Shown here piece by piece: positions 22,350 through 33,040 of a DNA stretch of 64,000 nt. The stretch spans positions 1 through 64,000 of the forward strand of contig VWPU01004565.1 in the NCBI GenBank assembly GCA_013398955.1. Reading direction: 5' to 3'. The notes below the pieces were generated by a model, which had not been told where the DNA came from, made no database searches, and saw only the letters and a list, made by a program, of their open reading frames with translations. This DNA comes from Callaeas wilsoni (lineage: Eukaryota; Chordata; Aves; Passeriformes; Callaeidae). Made by a program: the position numbers and the translations under genes. The first letter of the stretch is position 1, and each line of letters begins with the position of its first letter.

Positions 22350-22590
22350 AGAATCATGGAATATCCAGAGCTGGGAGGGACCCACAAGGATCTTCCGACT
22401 CCTGGTCCTGCGCAGGACCAGAATCTTGGAGAGGCTTTTCCTGCAGTGCAATATCCGTGTTGTAGTGAGGTGGGATCGGGCTCTTCCCCCAGGGAACAAG
22501 GGACAGGGAATGAGGAAGCAGCCTCTGGTTGCAGCAGGGTAGGTTTAGGCTGGATATTAAGGAAAATTTCTTTGTGGAAAGCAACAGTTT
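22350..22590. mobile_element. Inverted CR1 3'-end pieces
   Basis: 22350-22420 is antisense (AGAATCATGGAATATCCAGA, GGGAGGGACCCACAAGGATC). From about 22470 to 22590 the sense strand appears (GGAATGAGGAAGCAGCCTCT, GGTTTAGGCTGGATATTAAG, GAAAATTTCTTTGTGG). The two halves come from different positions within CR1. Confidence 0.75.
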
Positions 22591-24051
22591 TGGCTATACC
22601 CCCCCCAAAGACTCTGCCATGGGAAGTTACACTGGAACTGGGAGTCAGGAGCCAAGGCTGGAATCTGTGGGACGGGGTTTTCTGGGAGAAGGCTGCGGGG
22701 CTGTGCTGCAGAGCCCCTTCCGTCCCTGCTGCGGCGGGCTCCTGCCGCAGCCACCTGTCAGTGCTGTGCTGAGGAGCAGGGGAAAAGCTGGGGCGCTGAG
22801 GAGCCTCCCATCATCCCAAACACCGGCACCGCAGGCGGCTCTGGCTGCAAATCCAAGAGATGTTCCGCCAGCCCGAGCCCGTTCCATAAACCACATCGGC
22901 TCCTGAATATTTCATGGAGCAGCAGAATCCGCAGCCCTCCGTCCTCCATAGCTCCTTCCCGGAGCCTCTCCTCTCCTCCCAACGCTGCTTTCCATTTGCC
23001 ACGATGATGATCCCTCCTTTTGGTGAGTAACAGAGCTGGAAGGCCCAGCCCAGCGCTTGGCTTTATGAGCAGCCTCGGCGCTGGCATCGGAGCTGTCGGC
23101 TCCGAGTATCCTAATTAATCTGTGGTCCCTCTTCTGGCTGTTTCTGCAGGAACAGAGCAAAAATCATTTTGGGTTATGGCGCAATGCTGCCCAGGGGCGG
23201 AATTTTTATTGGGTTTCTCTCCGTTTGGGATCATTTCGATAAAAGGGTTTGATTTGGGGTCAGGGCCAGGCTCTGGGTTGGGATGTGGGGTTTGGGTAGC
23301 CCCTGGCACCTCCAGCCTCTCCAGGGTATTCCCGGGCGGCCGCACTCCGTGAGCAGTGCGGGGTGTGTTTGCATCCCAGAGCATCCCCACCTCCTCTCCT
23401 CACCTGCCATTCCCACTTCGTTTTCCTTCTGGCTGCTAAGTTCAGCCTGTCCTGGGGAGCCTTTCCATGGGATTAGCGCTTTCTTCCCGTTCCCATTTCT
23501 CAGCTGGTTCCCAAACACCCACAAGGAAGCTTCTCTGCGCCGGGATTACAGAGATCCAGTTTGGATCTGCAAACTGGATACCCTGAGGCTCCCGCTGGGC
23601 CGTCTCCCAGCCCATGACTCGGATTAGTTGATCTTTGCTAAATATTTGCAGTAGGAACAGCATTTCACTGAGATTAACAAACTTATTGGCAGCTTTGGAG
23701 TTTGTAAATGAGGGAAAGGCTTGGGAAAAGGGGACTGGGGATGATACACAGGGAAATGTAGTTGGGAGAATTTATCCTCTTCATTAAAAGCCACTAAGAC
23801 CTTCATCTCTGGTATTTAATGTACCAAATTCAATATTCTCAACAGAGTTTGCGTATAAAAAATAGCAATATCATCTCTTGAAAGGAGGGAGGAAGGGAGG
23901 AGGGAAAGTTTGAACTAAGCCACACACATTAATAGCTTCCCCCCCAGCCCTTCCCAAACCCATCCTCTGGGAAATATTTGCCAGGGCAGAACAAACTCCT
24001 TGCAGGAGCTGAAGGCTTTTCTCCCCATGTGAGTTGCGTTTTCCTTCTACA
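22591..24051. other. Unique sequence, AT-rich 23640-23900
   Basis: No gene seen. 23640-23870 has TTAATGTACC and AATTCAATATTCTC words and may be a non-coding element. A purine run, GGAGGGAGGAAGGGAGGAGG, lies near 23884. Confidence 0.35.
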
Positions 24052-24112
24052 CAGAATCACAGAGTGATTTGGGTAGGGAGGGACTGTAAACATTGTCTCA
24101 TTCCAACACCTG
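24052..24112 (-). mobile_element. Short CR1 LINE 3'-end fragment
   Basis: ACAGAATCACAGAGTGATTT, GGGTAGGGAGGGACTGTAAA and TCTCATTCCAACACCTG preserve only the outermost 60 bases, diverged. Confidence 0.7.
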
Positions 24113-24571
24113 AACAGGGATTCCCTGGGAAGGAAAAATTAAGAATCCTTTGGAAAAGGTCTGTTGCCCTTAGCTGAGAGTTTTGAAAACCCTGAGACTA
24201 TAAATGAAGGAAAAGCCTGAATAATAAAACCCACACCACCTAAAATCGAATTAATTTGAGTGGGTCAATATGTTTCTGCTTCTGGATGCTGGAAACGAGG
24301 GAGGAAGGGGGAAAAAGAGGGATGTGGGATCGTTATATCCTTCTTATTCAGCTGCTCTAACAGTCTGGAAAAAATCTCCACACAATGCCCACTAAATAGA
24401 AATATGTCCTTTATTTCTTGGGAGTTTCCTCCAAACTGCTCCTACTCCTGATTTCCTTACGTGCGTCCACATGCTGGCCCATCAGGAGATCTCAGGAATC
24501 GCAGGGGTTGTGGAAAGCAGCCGATGGCCCGGGGAGAACCTCCTGCTTTGGGCCCAGGCTTGTGCCATCTT
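24113..24571. other. Unique non-coding sequence
   Basis: AT-leaning DNA. No exon, RNA gene or repeat recognised. Confidence 0.45.
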
Positions 24572-24711
24572 CCATCCCTGGAAGTGGCCAAGGGTCGGAA
24601 GTGTCCCCCGGGCTGGACGGGGCTTGGAGCACCCTGGCCAGTGGAAGGTGGCCGTGCCCGTGGGGTTTAAGGTCCCTTCCCACTCCCACCGTGCTGGACT
24701 GTGGGATTCCA
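24572..24711 (+). mobile_element. CR1 LINE 3'-end fragment
   Basis: CATCCCTGGAAGTGGCCAAG, GCTGGACGGGGCTTGGAGCA and GTTTAAGGTCCCTTCCCACT are in sense order. A short insertion interrupts the CCAAGG-CTGGAC join, and the GGTGGAATGAGA block is lost. Confidence 0.85.
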
Positions 24712-25095
24712 TGACCGCTGAGCCGCCATCCCTTGCTGCCGAGCTGGGATGGCTTTTCCCGGTGAGAAGAGCCGAGCTCTCACACAGCCAGAGCTGAGTG
24801 CGGGCAGGTTCCAGCCCCTGCGTCCTCCCCATCCATCCCCTCATGCCAAGCTGCTCCCGGAGCCACCTGCCCCCCTGGGGCCACCCTTTCCACACCTTAG
24901 GGGTCGGTGAGGGCACAGCAGGTTTAGAATTCCTCATTCCCCAGCTTTGGACCCGCATTTTGCCGCAGACGCCCCCGGGCGCGGATGGCGGGGACCGAGC
25001 CTCCGCTAGTACCCAAGCGGGAGATTTCCAGCCCTTCCAAGGAACGCGGTGTCGGGATCCAGCTCCTCTCTCCCGGCGGCGCCGCGGTAGCCGCG

Positions 25096-25440
25096 GGTGC
25101 CCCGGAGCAGGGTGTCCCGGAACAGGGTGCCCTGGAGCAGGGTGTCTCGGAGCAGGGTGCCCGGGAGCAGGGTGTCTCGGAGCAGGGTGTCCCGGAGCAG
25201 GGTGTCCCGGAGCGGAGTGTCCCGGAGCGGGGTGCCCCGGAGCGGGGTGCCCGGGAGCGGGGTGTCCCGGAGCGGGGTGCCCCGGAGCGGGGTGCCCGGG
25301 AGCAGGGTGCCCGGGAGCGGGGTGCCCCGGAGCAGAGTGCCCCGGAGCGGGGTGCCCCGGAGCGGGGTGTCCCGGAGCGGGGTGTCCCGGAGCGGGGTGC
25401 CTCGGAGCGGGGTGTCCCGGAGCGGGGTGCCCCGGAGCGG
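25096..25440. repeat. 15-bp minisatellite, 23 units
   Basis: The unit GGTGTCCCGGAGCGG (variants GGTGCCCCGGAGCAG, GGTGTCTCGGAGCAG, GGTGCCCGGGAGCGG) repeats 23 times with no length change over 345 bases, ending at GGTGCCATCGCGG. Because 15 is a multiple of three, all frames stay open on both strands and give false long ORFs with pentapeptide repeats. Each unit carries a CpG. The left part mostly has AG endings and the right mostly GG, showing internal homogenisation. Confidence 0.97.
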
Positions 25441-25559
25441 GGTGCCATCGCGGCCCCAGCCCCGCAGCTGGCTGGCAGCACGGTGCCAGCGGCCCCGGTT
25501 CGGGAGCGGGATGCTAAACAAGATATACACGGGATGTCAAACCTTGGCTGCACGCATCT

Positions 25560-25960
25560 CAGCCAATCACTCCCAAATAAATTAACCATGGCACTGCCTA
25601 ATAGGATCCACCTGCTTTCTTCCCGCGCCGTTCCAGCCCCTACCTGAACCCCCCTTTGATTAAATGTCAAAAGCCTGCCTTGTGCCTGCAGATTGCACTG
25701 AAGGCGGATAACAGAAAGGTTCCTCCTGTGACTCCATAAAACTGAAATAAATTCCACTGGCATCTTGTAAATTTTTATTTTCTACAATGACTGCAGGCCC
25801 CATCTGCGACCCAGCTGTTATTAGAAGGGAAAGCGTTGGCCCTTCTGCATTACAAAACAGCATAGAACAGTAATTGCCAGTGGAAGAGATTAAGTGTAGA
25901 CACTAAAAATGTTTACTCGCAATGAATATGCATAACGATGGGTAGGAAACAGCCCTGGAA
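25560..25960. promoter_or_regulatory. Strong candidate conserved non-coding element
   Basis: Starts AGCCAATCACTCCCAAATAA; the core 25660-25960 is AT-rich, repeat-free and non-coding. It contains TTGATTAAATGTC, ACAGTAATTGCCAGTGG and, at 25922-25934, ATGAATATGCATA, a POU-dimer-like word. Function inferred from composition and motifs only. Confidence 0.45.
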
Positions 25961-27640
25961 GATTAAAAAGAGAGAAGGGTTTGTTTACAAGGCTGGGAAA
26001 AAAAAAAGAGGGGAATGTCAGTTGGCCCCAAGCCTGAAATAGGAACGAAAAACCTTTGGGCAAGGCATTAGGGAGAAAAACAGATGGTTTGTGAACCTTT
26101 TATTAGATAGAAAAATCATTAATCAAGCCCAGGCTGGAAATGGCAGGGTTTTGGGTAGTTCAGAGCCGAGTTTATTTTTTCTTAAAGCGACAGCGCGGCG
26201 CTCCCGGCACTCCCAGCCTGCTCCGGCAGCACCGGGAGCACATCCCACTCCAGGTCCGTGCTCCCACCACGCTGGCGTGCCGAGGAAATCCCTCAGTAGG
26301 GTTTCACATTTCAGCACCTGTTTCGCCCTGCTCGAAAAAAAGACGGAAAAGGAGAAGGAGGGGGGAAGCGCAGCCTGGCGTGTTTTTTCATGGTTGTTCC
26401 GACGCGGGGCTGAGAGGGGGGAGAAATTTAGGGAATACAACGTTCCGCAGGCAGCTTCAGGAATAAAAAGATGTTCAGCAGCGTCGGGGGGACAGCCCCC
26501 CCGCCGCCTTTCCGCCCCGACAGCTCCTGCTCCCCCTGATTTTGGTGCTAAAACACCGAAAAGAATGAATTTTGCTGCACAGAAATAATGTCGAGCCGCA
26601 TGGAAAGGGGGGACAGGCTCTGGTCGCCCCCTCTCCTGGCTGGGGAGGGCCCGTGCCGTGCCGCAGGATGCCACCGTTCCATGCTGGAATAGCAGGCTTT
26701 GTTCGCTTGGTTCTCTCCTTCCCAGTTCCTCAGCAGCCTCCGAGCAGGGAATCGCTCGAGGCGCGGCACATCGGGTGTGTCCCCACGTGCGGGGTCACCT
26801 CGGGGGGGACCTCGGGGTCCTCCCCGTGCTGGGATTGCAGCGTGAGCGTGGGGGAAAACAGGAGCACAGCTCTGCTGCCCCGGCGTGGGGCGACACCGGG
26901 AGCAGGGACCGTGGGACACAGGGACACGTCCCTGAGGGGGAGCAGGGGGCAGCCTTGGATCGGCAGAGGGACACCTGGAGCCCGCCCAGCCCTGTCCCCA
27001 AGCTGGCCCTCCGGTGTCCTCGTCCCGCTGAGCATCCCAGCTGCCCTCCAAAAGTGGGATCGCTGTCCTCAAGTGCATCCCGTGTCCTTGGGATGCTGTC
27101 ACCTTCAGCGTGGCACGCCAGGGAAAGTAATTCCTAATTTGTGGGGGTTTTATAGATCGGTCATTAGGAGTGACAGGAGGTAAATTAAAACCGATTAAAA
27201 TCGTCCGGTTTTTAACTGGCTTTGAACACCTTGGACTGGGAGCAGTGTCAGAATCCTAGCTCTCCCTTTCTGATGGTGCTTGTGGTGTTATAAATGTGGA
27301 GTGAATACGCAGATTCCCATGGAATTACCTGGAATTTGTATTTACAGAACTGAGATCACAATGTGGTCTGGGAGTGGTTGAGAAATGAAAAAATGCGAAG
27401 CTGGAAACCTTTCTAAAAACATGGAAGTCAGTAAGACAACATTAGGAATGAGCCACAACATTTTTAACAGCAAACTCAGGCCCCAAAATAAAGCCAAAAT
27501 CCTTCTTTTGGGAATAAAAAGGGAACGGCTTCTTCCTCCTGTGTCTTTTGTACCACAGAGGAGCTGCCCACACATTTCCTAATTCTCCGACTAATAGCTG
27601 GGAGATGAACTTCCTAAAACATATGAGCTCCATCAGAGCC
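25961..27640. other. Unique sequence, GC-rich 26190-27010
   Basis: The GC-rich part has many CpGs (GGGGACAGCCCCCCCGCCGC near 26488) with overlapping frames on both strands and no recognisable protein. 27010-27640 returns to AT-rich unique DNA. A weak CpG island is possible; no promoter signal was identified. Confidence 0.35.
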
Positions 27641-27641
27641 G

Positions 27642-27702
27642 AGGGAGGGAGGGAAAAGGGAGGGAAGAGGGAGGGAAAGGGGGAGAGGGGAGCGGGGGGA
27701 AG
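27642..27702. repeat. Purine-rich G-tract run, G-quadruplex potential
   Basis: Repeated GGGA tracts (at least six runs of three or more G in 60 bases) on the + strand satisfy the G-quadruplex pattern. Sits directly before the AT island at 27720. Confidence 0.8.
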
Positions 27703-27719
27703 TACAAACTGATCTTTGT

Positions 27720-27855
27720 AAGAAAGAGTAGCTGGGATTGCAAGCCTTGCATATGTTACAGCACATCATTAATAACAGTGATCAAAAGCACGGGAACATC
27801 TCGGCAGCTGCAGCGAATTATTGGAGAAATTGGAATTTTCAAATGAGCTCACACT
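27720..27855. promoter_or_regulatory. Candidate conserved non-coding element
   Basis: Contains CTTGCATATGTTACAG, CATCATTAATAACAG and GCGAATTATTGG with no repeat or coding signal. Flanked by a G-rich tract and an A-rich low-complexity run. Confidence 0.4.
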
Positions 27856-27860
27856 TAAGG

Positions 27861-27897
27861 AAAAAAAAGGGAAAAAAAAAAAGAGGGGAAAAAAAAC
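27861..27897. repeat. A-rich low-complexity run
   Basis: Mostly A with isolated GGG interruptions; no gene or LINE tail context recognised. Confidence 0.85.
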
Positions 27898-28189
27898 CCC
27901 AAGGGCACCATGCACTGGGGTCAGGTCATTCGGCAGAGCCATGGGATAATCCCGAAAGGTGTGGAAAGGGCTGGAGGAAAAACAAATTCTGTGCAGTGTT
28001 TAGAAAAATGCCGGGGAGAAAGCCCAGATCTGCTGAGAGCAGCGTGGAGGGACACTGGATGGATGGGAAGCCCTGGCTGCACACGCAGGAGCTTTTCCGT
28101 GCTGGAGGCTCTGGGAAGAGCTGGCCCTGGCCGGGGCCGGGAGCGCGGGGATCCGGCACAACGCCGCTCCCGACCCGCGCGGTGCCATC
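27898..28189. other. Unique non-coding sequence
   Basis: Open frames on both strands continue into the CR1 copy, so none is supported. Confidence 0.4.
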
Positions 28190-28318
28190 AGCCTGGGAAG
28201 CGTCCAAGGCCCCGCTGGACATGGTCTGGAGCGGCCGGCTCTGGTCGAAGGTGTCCCTGCCCCGGATGGGATGGGATGGCCTGTGAGGCCCCTTCCCACC
28301 AGACCGTTCCGTGATTCC
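28190..28318 (+). mobile_element. CR1 LINE 3'-end fragment, diverged
   Basis: GCCTGGGAAGCGTCCAAGGC, CCCGCTGGACATGGTCTGGA and GAAGGTGTCCCTGCCCC run to TTCCGTGATTCC in CR1 sense. Confidence 0.85.
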
Positions 28319-28689
28319 ATGGCAGAGGTGCCCTCCCCAGCCCGGCCCCGGCCTCGCTCCCTGTCGCCCAGCTCCCAGGAGGCAGCCGAGTGCTTCCAGG
28401 AGATTGGAAGGAAAGGGCTGCTCGTCTCTCCAGGGATAAATCTCTTTTCCTCTGATAAAAACTGCTGCGCATCCGTGGGTTTTGTATCCCCCGGTGAACA
28501 AGGAGTGGGAGGGGGTGCTGTGCTCGGGGAGCATCCACCACAATGGATGTTTTATAACGGCGTTGCGCAAAGGCCGGAGCCGGGCCAAGCTCGGCCCTCC
28601 TGCCGGAAAAATTCCGTTCGGGACGAGATAAAGCCTTCCTGGGAAGCTGTGCATCCTGGGCGTGGCTCGGCACCGCCGAGTCCAACCGT

Positions 28690-28815
28690 TCCCAGCACTG
28701 CCGAGGTCACCACTGCCCCACGGCCCCACCTGTGGGACAGCCCTTTCCGTGGAGAAATTATTCCTAATATCCAACCTAAACCTGAGCAGGGCTCCGCTGC
28801 CTGCGCAGCCTGCAG
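28690..28815 (-). mobile_element. CR1 3'-end interior fragment
   Basis: CCCAGCACTGCCGAGGTCAC, GGACAGCCCTTTCCGTGGAG and TTCCTAATATCCAACCTAAA match the antisense interior seen at 9882-10170. The terminal AATCATGG part is absent. Confidence 0.8.
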
Positions 28816-29274
28816 GGCCCGATCCCGCCGGCTTCCAGCAGCCTTTGGAATTAATTGGCTGCTTTGCCCACGGGTGGGACTGGCTGTGGAGAGAGCGGCG
28901 CTCAGCAGGAGCTGAAGGTGACGCGAGGAAACTCTTTAAAGATCGAGGTTTGATCTCGAAATAAAAGCCTTGCTCCCAAACGCCTTCCCGAGCCCCCTCC
29001 CTTCCTTTCCAAGCCATGTTTTTCTAATTCCAAGCAGCTCCGCCGTCTCCGGTTACACATCTGCCTCCTGCGTGTGATGTTGCAGCAGTAAAAGTACAGG
29101 TGTTTGGGCTTTAAAGGAACCATTTCCAAAAGGAACTCCGGCTGGGCCTCCCACTCCCCCTGTTCCCAGCTGGCCCCGTTCCCGGCGTTCCCGCTGCGGC
29201 GGCGCGAGGGTTAAATGGCGGAGAAGGGCCGCTCGTGACTTCCGTGCTCTTCCATCTGCTGGGAACCCTGAAAC
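28816..29274. other. Unique non-coding sequence
   Basis: Mixed composition with a CpG cluster near 29180-29230 (CGGCGGCGCGAGGG). No exon recognised. Confidence 0.4.
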
Positions 29275-29520
29275 CCATTTGTAAATGAATTTTTTACTTG
29301 GAATGCGCGCTGCCGCATCCAGTCATCCCCGCATCCCGCACAGACAGCTTGCGCCGCTGCTCCCACATGTCTCCAGCGACGGGCTCGGCTCCGGCTGATT
29401 GGAAAGGCAGGAGAATGGGATCATTAAGTATGTATGGCCATCCTGCCCGCGTGTGCTCTTCCCGCACTTTATTCCATAATTATCATCACATTAGGTTGGT
29501 AAATAATGTTGACACATGGT
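29275..29520. promoter_or_regulatory. Candidate conserved non-coding element
   Basis: ATCATTAAGTATGTATGGCC, TTTATTCCATAATTATCATC and GGTTGGTAAATAATG form an AT-rich repeat-free island within GC-rich surroundings. Confidence 0.4.
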
Positions 29521-29689
29521 TCCCGAACAGCTGGAGAGTGTCCGTCTGACACCCGCACAATCCCGAGCTCAGCTCCTCGGAAAAGCAGGACGGCTCCAGC
29601 CGCCGAGTTCCCGGCTCCGCTCCCTCGCCAGGCGCGTGAGGGATCCCTGGCGCGGGGGGGAAATCTCTCCTTTCCCATAAAATCCCCTC

Positions 29690-29965
29690 CAGTAATCCAT
29701 GGCCGTGATCTGGGAGCGGGGCAAGGCGCTCATTAATCATACAAGTGCGGAGCACTGATTTGCAGATTAATCTAATTAGACCTCATTTGTTTCAGGTGAA
29801 AGCCGCTCTGTTCCCGGCCGCTGCCCAGCCCGGCACATGCGGCTCCGTGTAGGAGTCAGGATCAATTACGGGATTGACTTTGCCGAGCGCGCGCCGCTCC
29901 CGTCGAGGCTCTGTCAACATTCCCATTGCAAATTCAAACGCTGCTTTTAAGGGATTTCTTGCGCA
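29690..29965. promoter_or_regulatory. Candidate conserved non-coding element
   Basis: AGTAATCCATGGCCGTGATC, GCGCTCATTAATCATACAAG, GATTAATCTAATTAGACCTC and GGATCAATTACGGG give a dense set of homeodomain-like TAATC/TAATTA words with no coding or repeat signal. Confidence 0.45.
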
Positions 29966-30675
29966 GCCAGAACATTGGGATGACTCCTGGCATCCAGGAT
30001 CTAAGGCTGGGATCGCCGGGTGTTTAGGGAAAGCACGCGTTCCCTGTGGAGTCCCTCCGGCACAGGGCAGGGAAAGGGCAAATCCAGTGGGTTGGGGCTT
30101 CGAAGAAGGGCTGTGTTTTAGGAATTTCGGTGAATTAATTTCTGGAATTAGCGTTTGCGGTGGATGGAAAAGGCAAAACGACCGATTCCTGCCACGGGGC
30201 CCTGGAGCTGCTCCTTCTGGGTGTCCCAGCAGGACAGCAGGCATGGCTCCGTGCTCCCCAGAGCGGGCATTGCACCCTTCCACAGCCCAGCTTTCCCTTC
30301 CCAGACCCTGTCTTTCCCTGGAAGCATCGCTCCAGGACTGGGGGCATCCCTGGCAGTGCCGCCGTCCCAGGGGATTGCAGCGCCGGCCTCGGTAAACTCC
30401 ATCATCGAGACTTTGGCTATTCATTCTGGGGGAAAGAGAAGGGGGAAAAGGGGATGGTGCTTCCAAGTGAAAAATGTCTATTTTTAGCCAGCAATTGCCC
30501 TTTTGGTCCAGCAGTTGGATCCTTTGGAGTAACCACTGGATTAAAGGACAAACCTGGGCATTTAACTGACAAGGCAAAAAATGCTAATCCTGCTTGTGGG
30601 TACGGAGAGAAAAAAACCAGCTGGGAAAAAAACCCGGCTTCCGCTTTCTTTTCCTCGGCGTGGAGGTAAATCCGG
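29966..30675. other. Unique non-coding sequence
   Basis: Long frames on both strands but no recognisable protein and no exon borders. Confidence 0.4.
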
Positions 30676-30679
30676 GGGA

Positions 30680-30830
30680 ATGGGAATATTGCAAGGCCCA
30701 TAATCTTATTTACATTCGGAGCATGACTCCAGCTCCCAGTACATTGCAGACATCTGTCAGACAAACAGACACGACTCCGCAAAGATATTTCAAATGCTCT
30801 TCCCTTAAAAGCTAGGAAGCTGTTTGGGGA
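30680..30830. promoter_or_regulatory. Candidate conserved non-coding element
   Basis: GGCCCATAATCTTATTTACA, CATCTGTCAGACAAACAGAC and AAAGATATTTCAAATGC lie in repeat-free DNA. CTGTCAGACA contains a TGTCA/TGACA MEIS-type core. Weak by itself. Confidence 0.3.
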
Positions 30831-31433
30831 TTTTGGCAGGATAGCTGGGATCTGACATGTCTTTTTTTCCGGCTTTTTTCCCATTTGTTCTTTTTTTTTT
30901 CCCCTGAAGCAGATGATTTCTTTGGCTTCCTACGAGCAAGCTTAAGGAATTGGGTTTGCTGGAGTATTTGTTATGAAAATTGAAGTGCTAACTCCTGGCC
31001 TGAGCTAATTTGTCGGGAATTTTCACTTGGAAGGCTCTCCTCTGCCCGTGCCATGCGCCTTCAGGTGTATTTTAAGGATTTGTCTCCCTTAAAAATGAAT
31101 ATAACCTGACTCGGGTCACTCGTGTGGCAGAACACAAACCAGCTGTAGGTGTTCCTGTTTAATCTGAGGGGCAAATGCAGCGTTTCAGGGATAAAACTGC
31201 CTTTCCAGGGCAGCTCTCCCACTCCTGGGATCCCAAACATTCCCTGTGTGTTGGGAGCGCTGGGATTGTGTGGAACGAGTGGCAGGGACGTGGCTTCCCT
31301 GATTTTGGGATGCCAGACACCCGAGTGGGACCTCCAAGAGCCCGCTTAGCTGGGCTGAGCCCGACAGAAGCGTCCATGTGGCAGCATCCCGGGGGACTCG
31401 GAGCTGCCGGCCCTGCCCGGGTCAGCGGGCTGA
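30831..31433. other. Unique non-coding sequence
   Basis: Includes a T run near 30890-30900. No gene or repeat family recognised. Confidence 0.45.
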
Positions 31434-31500
31434 GGATAATCAGCACTCCCTAAGGATAATCGGCACTTCCTAAAGATAATCAGCATTTTCCTAAAGATAT
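31434..31500. repeat. 20-bp tandem repeat with GATA motifs
   Basis: Three consecutive units: GGATAATCAGCACTCCCTAA, GGATAATCGGCACTTCCTAA, and a 21-base variant beginning AGATAATCAGCATTTT, then a partial AGATATCC. Each unit begins with a GATAA core, so a GATA-type site recurs every two helical turns. Confidence 0.9.
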
Positions 31501-32011
31501 CCAGGGCTGCGCCGCGTTGCCGAGCTCTGCTCCCAGCCTGTTTTCAGCTGCTCGACACAATATTGCTGCATAATTTGGAGTGTCTTTGGAGTGTCTCCTC
31601 TCCGGTTTTTTGGATGCGAGACTTAGCAACAGGGAAAGGTGCTAAAGAGAGACAAAACTTGTGTGGGTGGCTGGAGATTAGCCATTTGGAATTCTCTCCT
31701 TTGCTTTGTGCCACAAGCTGTTTGCCTGTTCCCACTCCAAATCCGTCCTCGGATGCGGTGCCGACGCCTCGGTGTTCCGTGCCCGTGATGCCATTGTCCG
31801 CGTTCCCACCTCTGCTCCTGCCCACTGAGGCCGCGCGGCCTCGCCGTGCCCATCCTGGCCCTCTCCGGCCGCCTGTGGCACATCCCAGTTTCCCACGGCG
31901 TGGCAGCTGGCACATCTCCGCATGGCTCTTCATGCCAGGAGCTGGTGGCCACACCGCGTCCTTTGGTGGCCACGCAGCATCATCCCCTGGGAGAGTCTCT
32001 CCCCCAGGGAT
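31501..32011. other. Unique non-coding sequence
   Basis: GC-rich from 31740 to 31990 with frames on both strands; no recognisable protein. Confidence 0.45.
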
Positions 32012-32275
32012 AGAATCATGGAATTGTTAAGGTTGGAAAAGAGCCTTAGGACCATCAAGTCACCCCTAACCCGTGTCCTCAAGTGCCACACCCCTGTGTT
32101 CTTTGAACACTTCCAGGGATGGGAACTCCACCATCCAGAGCTAGACAACCCTTTCCATGGCGGAATTTTCCCTAAAATCCAGCCTAAACCTCCCTTGGCA
32201 CAACCCGAGGCCGTTCCCTCTGCTCCTGCTCCTTGGGAGACGGGGCCGATCCCACCTGGCTCCTGTGAGGGAGAA
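32012..32275 (-). mobile_element. CR1 3'-end fragment, second subfamily type, long
   Basis: AGAATCATGGAATTGTTAAG, GGTTGGAAAAGAGCCTTAGG, GTGTCCTCAAGTGCCACACC, GACAACCCTTTCCATGGCGG and CCCTAAAATCCAGCCTAAAC mirror 9882-10170, so both derive from one subfamily. Confidence 0.9.
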
Positions 32276-32399
32276 GCGGGGAGCGAGTTCTCCCCTGAAG
32301 GTGCTCCCAGGGAGCCACCCCCCAAATCCGGGCCGACACCGTGGCCCAAACCTCCCAAATTCCTGCTTTCCACAGACTTCCTCGTGGGTACGAAACCTG

Positions 32400-32960
32400 C
32401 AGCTCCTCGTATGAAGCACCATTAAATATTCCCTTCATTCCCAAAGCCAAATATGAAGAGAAACACAACCAAACAGGGAGTGTATGGAAATAATTGATTC
32501 ACAATATTGAAATTCCAGCTCGCCTCCAATTAGCCGGCTTCCCAATATTTGAACAGAAGACCATTTTAATGCAATTACAAACACATTTTCAGCATCGGAA
32601 TTCTGTGCATAATTAGCTCCCTATTAAAGTATTTATGGAGCCCTTTTTCCATCCGAAACAGCGAAAGCCGCAGCATTTTATTCCTTACTGTTACAATAAT
32701 TAACTATGCAAGGAGAACAGCATATTAATAGAGGATAATTTGTTTACATTGAAAAGAAAATTGTGCTAGATTAGCATAGCAAAAGACTATTTCCATATCC
32801 AGGCAGGAATGTTCAGGCCTAATAGCAATTTCCAGTGTCGTTAAGGAATATTATTAATAAAGTAATACAGTGTAATTCCCTTTGCCCCCGCCATATTTCA
32901 CAATGTCCTTAATTACGGCTAATTCCGGCGGGACTCATTTGGGGGTTATTAAGCCAGAGA
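32400..32960. promoter_or_regulatory. Strongest candidate ultraconserved-type element
   Basis: About 560 bases of AT-rich, repeat-free, non-coding DNA. It contains GAAATAATTGATTCACAATA, TCCAATTAGCCGGC, GCATAATTAGCTCCC, TTACAATAATTAACTATGC, GTGCTAGATTAGCATAGC and CTTAATTACGGCTAATTCC. Such dense TAATTA/AATTAG words across several hundred bases are typical of developmental enhancers. No open frame of note crosses it. Confidence 0.5.
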
Positions 32961-33040
32961 CACGGGAATCTTAAATACAACCTTTGGTAATGAGGAAGCT
33001 GCAAAGTTCCTGGGAATGGGGGAATGCCGTGGGGACCAGA

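Noticed and set aside
24798..25763. Long open frames (up to 279 codons) with Gly-Ala-Gly-Cys-Pro or Pro-Arg-Ser-Gly repeats on both strands
   Set aside because: They are translations of the 15-bp minisatellite, which stays open in several frames because its unit is a multiple of three. No signal peptide, splice sites or homologous protein recognised.
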